Assembly (NCBI GenBank): GCA_023424585.1
Contig: JAFADT010000454.1
Span: forward strand, 1 to 12,054
Source of the DNA: Pseudomonadota bacterium
GTDB lineage: Bacteria; Myxococcota; Myxococcia; Myxococcales; Myxococcaceae
Direction of reading: 5' to 3'
DNA: 12,054 nucleotides
The position numbers and the translations under genes were made by a program. Of the stretch, positions 1 through 6,952 are shown in pieces. A model generated the notes under the pieces. That model was not told the DNA's origin. It made no database searches and worked only from the letters and a program-made list of their open reading frames with translations. The first letter of the stretch is position 1. Each line of letters starts with the position of its first letter.

Positions 1-233
1 GCCTGACCCGCCGCGGCCCCGATGCCCGCCGCGCCCTCACCGGAGCGGAGCTCCGCGGACAGCACGGGCCGGGGCGCGCTGCCCGTCCGCGGGGCCGCGT
101 CGAAGCCGTCCTTCATCCGCTGGGCGACGGCGGTCTTCACCGCGCTGGGCTTCGCAGTGGCGGGCGCCTTCGCCGGCTGCGCGCTCACGGGGGACGAGGG
201 GGTGCGCGAACCGGGCTTTCCAATCGTGGTCAT
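1..233 (-). CDS. N-terminal fragment of unknown Ser/Pro/Ala/Lys-rich protein (runs off left edge)
   Basis: The first 77 codons of a minus-strand gene are visible; the rest lies beyond position 1. The protein begins MTTIGKPGSRTPSSP and continues with Ala/Pro/Lys-rich low-complexity sequence, then a short KDGFDAAPR segment near residues 42-50. There is no hydrophobic signal peptide. Third codon positions are almost all G or C, which supports real coding, while the opposite-strand frame over the same bases is Arg/Ala/Gly-rich shadow. ATG at 231-233 was chosen as the first plausible start; a weak GAGAAGCG lies just upstream, and an in-frame GTG about nine codons earlier is possible. From memory, several myxobacterial proteins open with a similar disordered Ser/Pro/Ala leader before a folded domain, so a domain probably follows outside the window. 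I do not recognise the family. Confidence 0.6.
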   Translation of the reverse strand, partial: MTTIGKPGSRTPSSPVSAQPAKAPATAKPSAVKTAVAQRMKDGFDAAPRTGSAPRPVLSAELRSGEGAAGIGAAAGQ

Positions 234-568
234 GTCGCTTCTCGCGGGTGACGGGGACACCCGGTGCGGGCCCGGGCGGACGGCGACCGGGGAGCGGACG
301 AACGCCGCTCGAGGGGGATTGTCGCGGGCGTGTCACGCCGGTTGCCTCGCCCCGCTGATTCCGGGCCAACCCCGCGAAATGACTCGGTAGAGGGGGTCAC
401 GAATGTGTGACGTGATTCGCTCGTTCCCGTGACAGGGCGACCGCGCCGGTGACGGCGTCGCAACATCCGGGGGCGCTGTGTGGCGGTTGGCCGCGCTCTT
501 CTGTAACGGGGGTGTCACTTCGGGACCGGGCGGGTCCCTCCCCGTTCCCCGCCCGGTTCCTCCGACCC
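234..568. other. Non-coding divergent region with GTCAC/GTGAC repeats
   Basis: These 335 bp separate the left-edge gene from the divergently transcribed porin and should hold both promoters. Open frames here have Arg/Pro-rich shadow composition and no recognisable domain. The central part is less GC-rich than the surroundings. It contains GTCAC-N6-GTGAC (396-411), further GTGAC copies at 429-433 and 449-453, and an overlapping CGAAT-N10-ATTCG (400-419). I see no convincing -35/-10 pair for either gene and no Shine-Dalgarno before the porin ATG. Confidence 0.5.
396..411. repeat. Inverted repeat GTCAC-N6-GTGAC, possible operator
   Basis: Perfect 5-bp arms at 396-400 and 407-411 flank a 6-bp spacer. 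Two more GTGAC copies follow at 429-433 and 449-453, so the start-to-start spacing is 22 and then 20 bp, about two helical turns. The site lies 158 bp upstream of the porin ATG and 163 bp upstream of the divergent left-edge gene. Its role as a protein-binding site is inference; short words of this kind can occur by chance. Confidence 0.3.
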
Positions 569-1900
569 ATGACCTTCGCCTCGTCCCACCGCTCCGTCCT
601 TCAGGCCCTGCTGGCTGGTACCGCGCTGTTCTTCTCCTCCTCCGCCCTGGCGCTGGCCCAGGAGACTCCGCCCGGGTCCGCCCCCACCGGGGAAGCCCCG
701 CCGCCCGCGGAGCCCTCCACGCCCGTGCCCGCTGCCGCGCTGCCGCCTCCCGAGGAGGAGAAGAAAAAGAAGGACAAGCCCTGGTACGAGACGCTCCGCC
801 TCCGGGGCTACACGCAGGTCCGCTACAACCGGCTGCCCAGCTTCCGGGTGAACGACTCGCTCATCAACGAGCAGGGCGACCGCTTCCTGGGCAAGGACAC
901 CGGCTTTGGCATCCGCCGCGCGCGGCTGGTCATCTCCGGGGACGTGCACCCGCACGTGTCCGTCTACCTTCAGCCGGACTTCGCCTCCGTCATCGGTGAC
1001 CAGTACAACGTCACCCTCATGCGGGATTGGTACGCGGACATCTTCGTCGACACGGCGAAGGAGTTCCGCTTCCGCGTGGGCCAGTCGAAGGTGCCCTTCG
1101 GCTTCGAGAACCTCCAGTCCAGCCAGAACCGCCTGGCGTTGGATCGCAACGACGCCATCAACAGCGCGCTGAAGGACGAGCGCGACCTGGGCGTGTTCTT
1201 CTACTGGGCGCCCGCGCACATCCGCGAGCGCTTCCAGTTCCTCGTCGACAGCGGCCTCAAGGGCTCTGGCGACTATGGTGTCGTCGGCCTGGGCGTCTAC
1301 AACGGCCAGACGGCCAACCGCGCCGAGCGCAACAACAGCCCCCACGCCGTCGCGCGCGTCACCTGGCCGTTCCTCTTCGGCTCCCAGTACGTGGAGGTCG
1401 GCGCGGGCGGCTACTACGGCCGCTTCAACCTCGGCGCGTCCCCGCGCGACGAAGCGGCCTATGCGCTCGCGCGCGGCCCCAACCTGGTGGATGCCCGCGC
1501 CATCGTCAGCCTGATGATCTACCCGCAGCCCCTGGGCTTCCTGGCGGAATACAACCTGGGGCGTGGGCCGTCGCTGGGCTCGGGTCCGGACGAGGCGCTG
1601 CGCATCGACAGCCGCGACCTCCAGGGCGGCTACGCGCAGCTCATGTACAAGCTGGATGGCGTGGTGGGCGTGTCGCTCATCCCCTACGTGCGCGGCACGC
1701 TCTACCAGGGCGGCAAGAAGTTCGAGACCAACGCGCCCCGCTACGACGTGCGCGAGCTGGAGCTGGGCGCGGAGTGGCAGCCATGGAAGGCCCTGGAGCT
1801 GACGGCGGCCTACGTCATCGCGGACCGCACCTCCTCGCGCTACCCGTATGAACAGGAGCAGGGACACGTGACGCGCCTCCAGCTCCAGTTCAATTACTGA
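569..1900 (+). CDS. Porin_O_P (OprP/OprO-type) outer-membrane porin
   Basis: A 443-residue outer-membrane beta-barrel of the phosphate/polyphosphate-selective porin family, about the usual length for it. Residues 1-30 form a signal peptide (hydrophobic core LLAGTALFFSSS, likely cleavage after ALALA before QET). Residues 31-63 are a Pro/Ala/Glu-rich linker ending in an acidic-then-lysine patch (EEEKKKKDK, 62-70). The barrel begins with WYETLRLRGYTQVRYNRL, typical of the family, and shows alternating aromatic strands to a C-terminal aromatic (QLQFNY), as expected for a BAM substrate. The ATG at 569 was chosen because it directly precedes the signal peptide; an in-frame upstream start at 449 would bury it. 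Substrate is not established: this family is often called phosphate-selective without proof, and no Pho gene is adjacent. It stands alone, convergent with fahA. Confidence 0.88.
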   Translation: MTFASSHRSVLQALLAGTALFFSSSALALAQETPPGSAPTGEAPPPAEPSTPVPAAALPPPEEEKKKKDKPWYETLRLRGYTQVRYNRLPSFRVNDSLINEQGDRFLGKDTGFGIRRARLVISGDVHPHVSVYLQPDFASVIGDQYNVTLMRDWYADIFVDTAKEFRFRVGQSKVPFGFENLQSSQNRLALDRNDAINSALKDERDLGVFFYWAPAHIRERFQFLVDSGLKGSGDYGVVGLGVYNGQTANRAERNNSPHAVARVTWPFLFGSQYVEVGAGGYYGRFNLGASPRDEAAYALARGPNLVDARAIVSLMIYPQPLGFLAEYNLGRGPSLGSGPDEALRIDSRDLQGGYAQLMYKLDGVVGVSLIPYVRGTLYQGGKKFETNAPRYDVRELELGAEWQPWKALELTAAYVIADRTSSRYPYEQEQGHVTRLQLQFNY

Positions 1901-1905
1901 GTCAC

Positions 1906-1984
1906 CGCCGCGGGTCCACCGGCTCGCTCTCCAGGGCGAGCACGCCGAAGACGCACCCGTGCCCGCGGCGCAGGGACTCCTTTT
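1906..1984. terminator. Branched inverted repeats between convergent porin and fahA, possible terminator
   Basis: The 90-bp gap between the two stop codons holds a 9-bp outer stem (1906-1914 with 1962-1970). Enclosed in it are GCTCGC/GCGAGC (1922-1927 with 1936-1941, 8-nt loop) and a weak CACG/CGTG pair (1941-1944 with 1958-1961), which shares base 1941 with the first hairpin and base 1961 with the outer flank. On the plus strand a TTTT run follows at 1981-1984, 10 nt after the outer stem. A folding terminator serving the porin, and perhaps fahA in the opposite direction, is plausible. The loop is large and the T run short, so a classical intrinsic terminator is not certain. Confidence 0.4.
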
Positions 1985-1990
1985 CCCCGC

Positions 1991-2995
1991 CTACCCTCCG
2001 ACCACCTGATCGATGGCGCCGAAGATGCTGGCCCCCGCGTCGTCCCGCATCTCGATGCGCACCCGGTTGCCGCGCTTGAGGAAGGGCGTCCGGGGCGCGC
2101 CGTCGCGCAGCGTCTCCACCACGCGCACCTCCGCGATGCACGAGTAGCCCGCGCCGCCGTCCCGCACGGGCTTGCCGGGGCCGCCGTCCGGTCCCCGGTT
2201 GGACACGGTGCCGGAGCCGATGAGGCTGCCCGCGCCCAGCGAGCGCGTCTTCGCCGCGTGCGCCACCAGCGCGCCGAAGTCGAAGGTCATGTCCACGCCC
2301 GCGTCCGCGCGGCCGAAGGGCTCGCCGTCGAGGAAGACCTCCAGGCGCCGGTGCAGCTTGCCCTCCCGCCACGCGGGGCCCAGCTCGTCCGGCGTGACGA
2401 ACACCGGCGAGAGCGCCGACGCGGGCTTGGACTGGAAGAAGCCGAAGCCCTTCGCCAGCTCCCCCGGGATGAGGTTGCGCAGCGACACGTCGTTGACCAG
2501 CCCCACCAGCACGACCGCGCCCAGCGCCTGCTCGCGCGTGGCGCCCAGCGGCACGTCGCGCGTCACCACCACGACCTCGCCCTCCAGGTCGCAGCCCCAC
2601 GCCTCGTCGGCGAGCGGGATGGGCTGGCACGGCCCCAGGAAGCCGTCGGAGCCGCCCTGGTACATCAAGGGGTCGGTCCAGAAGGAGGGCGGGAGCTCCG
2701 CGCCACGCGCCTTGCGCACCAGCTCCACGTGGTTCACGTACGCGGAGCCGTCCGCCCACTGGTAGGCGCGGGGCAGGGGCGCCGCGCACCGGGTGGGGTC
2801 GAAGAGCGCTCCCGGTACCTCGCCGCGCTCCAGCCGCTCCGACAGCGCTCGCAGGGCCGGCGCGTGGCGGTCCCAGTCATCCAGCGCGGCCTGGAGCGTG
2901 GGCGCGATGGCGGACGCGTCCGCCTGCCGGGACAGGTCCCTCGTCACGACGACGAGCCGCCCGTCCCTTCCCGCGTGGAGCGAGGCGAGCTTCAC
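1991..2995 (-). CDS. fahA: Fumarylacetoacetase (fumarylacetoacetate hydrolase family)
   Basis: A 334-residue cytosolic enzyme predicted to hydrolyse fumarylacetoacetate to fumarate and acetoacetate, the last step of tyrosine/homogentisate breakdown. It matches the shorter bacterial FAH type often found next to homogentisate dioxygenase rather than the ~420-residue animal form. Visible motifs: [14 protein letters not shown] (H89 a candidate catalytic base), [11 protein letters not shown] (D108), [10 protein letters not shown] (E138 and E140, metal-binding pair), [10 protein letters not shown] (D169) and the C-terminal [14 protein letters not shown]108, E138, E140 and D169 fit the Asp/Glu/Glu/Asp metal site of the family. 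The start is GTG at 2993-2995, which overlaps the hmgA stop codon as GTGA, indicating translational coupling. The reading frame stays open upstream into hmgA, but that sequence is shadow. No separate promoter is apparent. Confidence 0.92.
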   Translation of the reverse strand: MKLASLHAGRDGRLVVVTRDLSRQADASAIAPTLQAALDDWDRHAPALRALSERLERGEVPGALFDPTRCAAPLPRAYQWADGSAYVNHVELVRKARGAELPPSFWTDPLMYQGGSDGFLGPCQPIPLADEAWGCDLEGEVVVVTRDVPLGATREQALGAVVLVGLVNDVSLRNLIPGELAKGFGFFQSKPASALSPVFVTPDELGPAWREGKLHRRLEVFLDGEPFGRADAGVDMTFDFGALVAHAAKTRSLGAGSLIGSGTVSNRGPDGGPGKPVRDGGAGYSCIAEVRVVETLRDGAPRTPFLKRGNRVRIEMRDDAGASIFGAIDQVVGG

Positions 2996-4302
2996 GGCTG
3001 GCCGCCCCCCGTGGAGGACAGGTTCGCCTTGGGCAGGTCCGCCCAGCACGCGTCGTAGTCCTTCTGGAGGGCGGCGCTCTCCATGGCCTGGCGCGTGGGC
3101 GCGATGACCCAGCGGGTCTCGAACATGAAGGCGAGCGTGTTGTCGATCTTCTTCGGCGTCAGCTCCGCGGCGACGGCCGCCTCGTATGTCTTGCGGTCGG
3201 GGCCGTGGGCGCTCATGCAGTTGTGCAGCGACGCACCGCCGGGCAGGAACGCGTCCGCCTTGGCGTCGTAGACGCCGTGGACCAGGCCCATCAGCTCGCT
3301 CATCACGTTGCGGTGGAACCAGGGCGGCCGGAAGGTGTGCTCCGCGACCATCCACCGGGGCGGGAAGATGACGAAGTCGCAGTTCGCCGTCCCCGGCGTG
3401 TCGCTGGGCGACGTGAGCACGGTGAAGATGGACGGATCCGGGTGGTCGAAGCTCACCGTGTTGAGGGTGTTGAAGCGCGCCAGGTCGTACGTGTACGGCA
3501 CGTTGTTGCCGTGCCAGGCCACGACGTCGAACGGCGAGTGGTCCAGCGTCGTCTCCCAGAGGTTCCCCTGGAACTTCTGTACCAGGCGGGTGGGGCGCTC
3601 CACGTCCTCATACGCCGCGTGCGGCGCCACGAAGTCGCGCGGGTTGGCCAGGCCGTTGGACCCGATGGGCCCCAGCTCCGGGAGCCGGAACCCCGCGCCG
3701 TAGTTCTCACAGACGTAGCCGCGCGAGGGGCCCCCGGGCAGCTCCACCCGCATGCGCATGCCGCGGGGGATCAGCGCGACGTAGCCGGGCGGGACCTCCA
3801 GCACGCCCAGCTCCGTGACGATGCGCAGCGCCCCCGTCTGCGGGACGATGAGCAGCTCGCCGTCCGCGTTGAAGAACGCCGTGTCCGTCATGGACACCGT
3901 CGCCGCGTAGAGGTGCACCGCCGCGCCCGCGCCCTCGGATGGGGAGCCGTTGCCGCCCAGCGTGAACAGGCCGTCCACGAACGGGGTGGGCGTGGTGGGC
4001 AGCGGGGTGGGGCTCCAGCGCAGGCGGTTGGGCGAGGGCGGCACCTCCCGGAACGGTCCGCTCTTCAGCGTGCGGGCGTCCACCTGCCGGTACGCCGGGT
4101 GGCCCGCGCTGGGCCGCAGCCGGTACAGCCACGTGCGCCGGTTCACGCCGCGCGGCGCGGTGAACGCGGTGCCGGAGAGCTGCTCGGCGTAGAGGCCGAA
4201 CGCGACGCGCTGGGGCGTGTTCTGGCCCACTGGAAGCGCACCGGGGACAGCCTCCGATGTGTGCTCGTTCCCAAAGCCTGTCAGGTGGCGGACGTTTTCC
4301 AT
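2992..4302 (-). CDS. hmgA: Homogentisate 1,2-dioxygenase
   Basis: A 436-residue non-haem Fe(II) dioxygenase that opens the ring of homogentisate to give maleylacetoacetate. The N-terminus [22 protein letters not shown] is the family hallmark (about residues 8-28). The iron ligands are present: H330 and E336 in [12 protein letters not shown] and H366 in SAHGPD; H287 in FDHPDPS corresponds to the catalytic histidine. Length equals the usual bacterial enzyme. ATG at 4300-4302 is preferred over an in-frame ATG ten codons upstream (4332), because those ten codons are AT-rich (ACA, TCT, ACT, ATT), unlike the rest of the gene, and overlap the promoter-like element. There is no Shine-Dalgarno sequence. 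It follows marR by 41 bp and overlaps fahA by 4 bp. Maleylacetoacetate isomerase, needed between these two enzymes unless glutathione-independent isomerisation suffices, is not in the window. Confidence 0.96.
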   Translation of the reverse strand: MENVRHLTGFGNEHTSEAVPGALPVGQNTPQRVAFGLYAEQLSGTAFTAPRGVNRRTWLYRLRPSAGHPAYRQVDARTLKSGPFREVPPSPNRLRWSPTPLPTTPTPFVDGLFTLGGNGSPSEGAGAAVHLYAATVSMTDTAFFNADGELLIVPQTGALRIVTELGVLEVPPGYVALIPRGMRMRVELPGGPSRGYVCENYGAGFRLPELGPIGSNGLANPRDFVAPHAAYEDVERPTRLVQKFQGNLWETTLDHSPFDVVAWHGNNVPYTYDLARFNTLNTVSFDHPDPSIFTVLTSPSDTPGTANCDFVIFPPRWMVAEHTFRPPWFHRNVMSELMGLVHGVYDAKADAFLPGGASLHNCMSAHGPDRKTYEAAVAAELTPKKIDNTLAFMFETRWVIAPTRQAMESAALQKDYDACWADLPKANLSSTGGGQP

Positions 4303-4312
4303 GGCGCCCGAA

Positions 4313-4340
4313 ATAGTAACAGATGTAACCAACGCGGCAA
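4313..4340 (-). promoter_or_regulatory. Candidate hmgA promoter with MarR-type operator
   Basis: Read on the minus strand, TTGCCG (4340-4335) and TACTAT (4318-4313) form a -35/-10 pair with a 16-bp spacer; TACTAT matches TATAAT at five of six positions. Ten nucleotides separate the -10 from the hmgA ATG, so the mRNA would be leaderless or nearly so. Between and over these elements lies GTTACATCTGTTAC (4329-4316). It is at once a direct repeat of GTTAC at 9-bp spacing and an imperfect palindrome (5 of 7 pairs). Positions 4311-4332 have 6 G/C in 22 bases, strikingly low for this window. A repressor bound here would block RNA polymerase; the neighbouring MarR protein is the obvious candidate. 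Function is inferred. Confidence 0.55.
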
Positions 4341-4343
4341 GGC

Positions 4344-4811
4344 TCAGGGGCCAGGCTTGAGCGCCCGGATGGCGGCGCGCTCCACGCGCTCCAGCAGCGA
4401 GCGCAGCACCGCGCGTTCAGCAGACGACAGCTCCGCGAGCACCTCCGCCTCCGCGTCGAGCGCGGCGGGGGCCACCCGCTGGTAGAGCCTGCGCCCCGAG
4501 GCGGTCAGCGTCAGGCGCCGCGAGCGGGCGTCGCTCTGGCTCGTGGCGCGCCGCACCAGGCCGCGCTCCTCCAACGAGCGCGCGGCGCGGCTCACCGGCA
4601 CCTTGTCCATCCGCGTGCGCCGGACGAGCTCCAGCTGCGAGCGCTCCCCGTCCTCGCCCAGCACGGCGATGAGGCGCCACTCCTGGGTGGAGAGGCCGTC
4701 CTCGGCCGCGTAGACGCGCGCGATGCGCTGGCTCACGACGTTGTCCGCGACCGACAGGCGATAGGGGAGGAAGTCATCCAGGGTGAGGCGCGCGGCGCGT
4801 GCTTTCTTCAT
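4344..4811 (-). CDS. MarR-family transcriptional regulator
   Basis: A 155-residue winged-helix protein. After an N-terminal dimerisation helix region (about 12-36), the sequence [21 protein letters not shown] leads into the recognition helix ([23 protein letters not shown], about 64-86). The wing follows with the family's Asp-x-Arg-Ser signature ([15 protein letters not shown]94/R96/S97). C-terminal helices 110-150 complete the dimer interface. ATG at 4809-4811 gives normal MarR length; an in-frame start 25 codons upstream adds unrelated Pro-rich residues. It lies immediately upstream of hmgA-fahA on the same strand, suggesting a local repressor responsive to a pathway intermediate such as homogentisate (inference). 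No Shine-Dalgarno is present; a TATAGT hexamer lies 10 nt before the ATG. Confidence 0.9.
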   Translation of the reverse strand: MKKARAARLTLDDFLPYRLSVADNVVSQRIARVYAAEDGLSTQEWRLIAVLGEDGERSQLELVRRTRMDKVPVSRAARSLEERGLVRRATSQSDARSRRLTLTASGRRLYQRVAPAALDAEAEVLAELSSAERAVLRSLLERVERAAIRALKPGP

Positions 4812-4821
4812 CGGGCGGGGG

Positions 4822-4855
4822 ACTATAGCCAGCGCGGTGCCCGCGAATGATGGCT
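4822..4855 (-). promoter_or_regulatory. Candidate marR promoter element with nested inverted repeat
   Basis: On the minus strand a TATAGT hexamer (4827-4822) sits 10 nt before the marR ATG; I find no good -35. Directly upstream is a nested dyad: AGCCA/TGGCT (4827-4831 with 4851-4855) around CGCGG-TGC-CCGCG (4833-4845). This could be an operator or a hairpin. It does not resemble the GTTAC element before hmgA, so a shared binding protein is not implied. The rest of the 118-bp gap up to the next gene's stop (to 4929) shows nothing I recognise. Confidence 0.35.
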
Positions 4856-4929
4856 GTCTGGGGGGCCAGCGCTCCGGAGGTGGCACCGGCGAACGCCGAC
4901 ATCGCGCTCACCCCTACCGCGCCCTGATC

Positions 4930-5421
4930 TCAGCGCGCCCCGGCGCGGCGGAAGCCATACACCCACGCGCCAGCGGCGACGAGCGCGGGGAGCACCACCG
5001 ACACCGTGAGCGCGCCGAACACGGCGTCGTTGGTGGGCTGTCCGATGAGGTCCACGCCGGACACGCGCAGCCACGCCTTCACGCAGGTGATGCCCCAGTT
5101 GGCCCAGTTGGCCACGATGACCGCCCAGGCCAGGCGCCGCTGGCCCGCGGGGCCATAGCGCAGCATGGGCAGGGTCCACGCGACGCCCAGGAGGAAGAAC
5201 GTGCCCATCAGCGCGTTCAGGTGCGCGGCGAGCGCCATGTGCGGATCCGCGGGCACCTTGCCCGTCATGGCCGCGGAGACGTAGCCGCCGGTGAGCAGGC
5301 CCACCAGCATCAGCCACGCCGCCGCGTGGGCCATGAGCCGGGCGGCGGGCTGGACGAGCGGGACGACGGGGGCGTCGGTCGCGACGGCCTCGGGGAGGGG
5401 ACGGGGGGAAGCAGGGGGCAT
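4930..5421 (-). CDS. Four-helix membrane protein, styrene-oxide isomerase / hydroxylaminobenzene mutase-like
   Basis: A 163-residue integral membrane protein with a Pro/Ala-rich cytoplasmic start and four hydrophobic segments (about 29-52, 64-86, 97-117, 131-157). The stretch DPHMALAAHLNALMGTFFLL (H61, H67) and ANWANWG (104-110) recall hydroxylaminobenzene mutases (AxSAHLxGxxNGxFL, YANW) and styrene-oxide isomerase (HSGPALNGMM, WANTG), small four-helix membrane isomerases; styrene-oxide isomerase binds haem through a histidine. The resemblance is from memory, and which histidine would be the ligand is unclear. ATG at 5419-5421 gives the family's usual length; a longer in-frame start adds 51 low-complexity residues. 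It sits between the orphan barrel (70 bp) and marR (118 bp), same strand. Alternatively it is an uncharacterised membrane protein of no enzymatic function. Confidence 0.7.
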   Translation of the reverse strand: MPPASPRPLPEAVATDAPVVPLVQPAARLMAHAAAWLMLVGLLTGGYVSAAMTGKVPADPHMALAAHLNALMGTFFLLGVAWTLPMLRYGPAGQRRLAWAVIVANWANWGITCVKAWLRVSGVDLIGQPTNDAVFGALTVSVVLPALVAAGAWVYGFRRAGAR

Positions 5422-5491
5422 GGTGGGCAGAGCGCCATCCTCGCACCCAGTCGCGCGCGGACGCCAATCGCCCCCGTCCTGACTTCCAGCG

Positions 5492-6901
5492 TCAGAAGCG
5501 CGCTTGGAGCAGCACGTTGGCGCCCACGGCGTTCGCGGGCTGGCGAACGGGCTGGGCCATGCCCGTGACGTCATCCTCGAAGAGGGTCCGGTTCGGGTCG
5601 TGCGCGTAGGAGACCTCCGCCAGCACGCCGACGATGGCCCCCAGGTCCCAGCGGGCCGTGGCCTTCACGGTCACCACCAGCCCCGGGTCGTCGCCTTCGG
5701 GCAGGAGGCTGATCACGTTGGGCCGCTGGAACACAGCGGTGTAGTGGCGGTCCGTGGGGAGCACCGGCGCGTTCCGAAGTGAGGCGGGGCGGGTGATGCG
5801 CACGAGCAGCCCGGGCGTCAGCCCCCAGTCCTGGAGGTGGTAGTCGCTGCTCAGGGTGGCGGACACCTCCGCGCGGGTCTCCGAGTCGCGCGGGAAGGCC
5901 CGGTACGGAGGGAACCCGGGGACGTCCCCCTGGGTGAAGGAGAGCGTGCGGACATAGGCCAGCGCGTGCGCGCGCCAGAAGCCCTGCTTCACCCGCGCCT
6001 CCAAGGCTCCCGCGCCCCCCGTCTGCATGGTCCGCTCCATGAAGCCGTCCGGATTCAACAGCCCCTGGGATACGAGGCTGCCCTCCAGCGACACCGACGC
6101 GCCGAAGCCTCCCGGGTACGTCTCCGGCTGGAAGAAGCGCTCGAAGAAGGTCGGGTCGTCCTGGTACAGCGCGAGGTCCACGTTGTTCCCCACGGGCGCA
6201 CCCCGGTGCCAGGCCGCGCCCAGCGAAGCTCCGTACACGGGAGCGTGCACTTCGTAGCCGACCTCCGCGGCGGAGGGGATCGGTCCCCGGTTGAACGCGG
6301 TCCCCTTCGCGGCCAGTCGCAGCTCGGGCGCGACGTCCACGAAGCCGCCCGCGAGCAGGGCGTAGCGGCGTGAGACGTTCAGGCTCAGGTCATCGAGCAT
6401 GTTGGCGGACTTGAGTGCCACGAAGGCATCCCAGTGCCGCCGGGACAGGCGCAGCTCCAGCGCGGACTCGCTCCCGGTCGGAACCCCGGAGCGGCGGGGA
6501 AAGGCCTGCCGTTCCCAGGTGACCGGCCAGGTGAAGCCCATATGGAGCCGCGACGTGCTCACGGGGTGGACCGCCACGACGAGGCCCTCTCCGCTCTCCC
6601 AGCCCGAGGGCCGGTAGCGCAGCCGCAGGTTGCTGCCGAAGTCCTGCAAGACGATGCCCGGGGTGTACGGCGTGGAGAGGAAGAACGACAGCGTGGCCTC
6701 CGCGCGCAGGCCCGACGCGAGCTCCGGCGTGTGTCCTTCCAGTGCCGCGTGGAAGGCCGTGCTCGAGCCCTCCGCATCGACGTCCTCGTCGGCGGCCTGG
6801 AAGGACAGGCGCGCCTGGAAGGGTGGCTCGGTGGACGTGGTGGCTTCAGGGGCCTGGCCCAGGAGGAGCAGGAGGGGAAGCGTCAGGAGTTGAGCCGTCA
6901 T
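5492..6901 (-). CDS. Exported outer-membrane beta-barrel protein of unknown function
   Basis: A 469-residue protein with a short signal peptide (TAQLLTLPLLLLLGQA, likely cut near residue 17). Alternating hydrophobic/polar strands rich in Tyr, Phe and Trp run through the rest, ending in a C-terminal Phe (VLLQARF), the usual outer-membrane sorting signal. No enzymatic motif is visible. Segments such as LALYQDDPTFFERFFQPETYP and NVISLLPEGDDPGLVVTV look like extracellular loops and strands. I do not recognise the family; it reads like an autonomous barrel rather than a TonB-dependent receptor, since plug and TonB box are absent. It lies 51 bp downstream of the KgtP-like permease gene, which may mean a shared uptake role, but its own promoter-like hexamer suggests separate transcription. 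It is best called a hypothetical outer-membrane channel. Confidence 0.82.
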   Translation of the reverse strand: MTAQLLTLPLLLLLGQAPEATTSTEPPFQARLSFQAADEDVDAEGSSTAFHAALEGHTPELASGLRAEATLSFFLSTPYTPGIVLQDFGSNLRLRYRPSGWESGEGLVVAVHPVSTSRLHMGFTWPVTWERQAFPRRSGVPTGSESALELRLSRRHWDAFVALKSANMLDDLSLNVSRRYALLAGGFVDVAPELRLAAKGTAFNRGPIPSAAEVGYEVHAPVYGASLGAAWHRGAPVGNNVDLALYQDDPTFFERFFQPETYPGGFGASVSLEGSLVSQGLLNPDGFMERTMQTGGAGALEARVKQGFWRAHALAYVRTLSFTQGDVPGFPPYRAFPRDSETRAEVSATLSSDYHLQDWGLTPGLLVRITRPASLRNAPVLPTDRHYTAVFQRPNVISLLPEGDDPGLVVTVKATARWDLGAIVGVLAEVSYAHDPNRTLFEDDVTGMAQPVRQPANAVGANVLLQARF

Positions 6902-6911
6902 GGGGGCCGCG

Positions 6912-6920
6912 CGTCTAGCA
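6912..6920 (-). promoter_or_regulatory. Extended -10-like element TGCTAGACG before the barrel gene
   Basis: On the minus strand TG-C-TAGACG (6920-6912) has the TGn spacing of an extended -10 element, but the hexamer itself matches the consensus poorly. It ends 10 nt before the ATG (6901-6899). No Shine-Dalgarno sequence lies in between, and no good -35 is seen. The same CTAGAC word precedes the GNAT gene start. Confidence 0.3.
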
Positions 6921-6952
6921 CGTCCCGCCCGCGACAGGCAGTCCCCGGCGCC

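Noticed and set aside
449..568. Upstream start for the porin (40 extra codons)
   Set aside because: It would place a Pro/Arg-rich stretch before a normal signal peptide and prevent export.
515..1867. 450-codon minus-strand open frame opposite the porin
   Set aside because: It is Val/Ala/Arg/Glu-rich antisense shadow. The plus strand has a signal peptide, family motifs and a barrel C-terminus.
2996..3355. Upstream extension of the fumarylacetoacetase frame
   Set aside because: The extension is shadow of hmgA; the GTG overlapping the hmgA stop gives the family N-terminus.
4303..4332. Longer hmgA start (10 extra codons)
   Set aside because: The extra codons are AT-ending, unlike the gene, and coincide with the -10 and GTTAC repeat. 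Family proteins start close to the GFGNE motif.
3205..4485. 426-codon plus-strand open frame opposite hmgA
   Set aside because: Antisense to a gene with intact dioxygenase metal ligands; it has repetitive Arg/Val composition and no domain.
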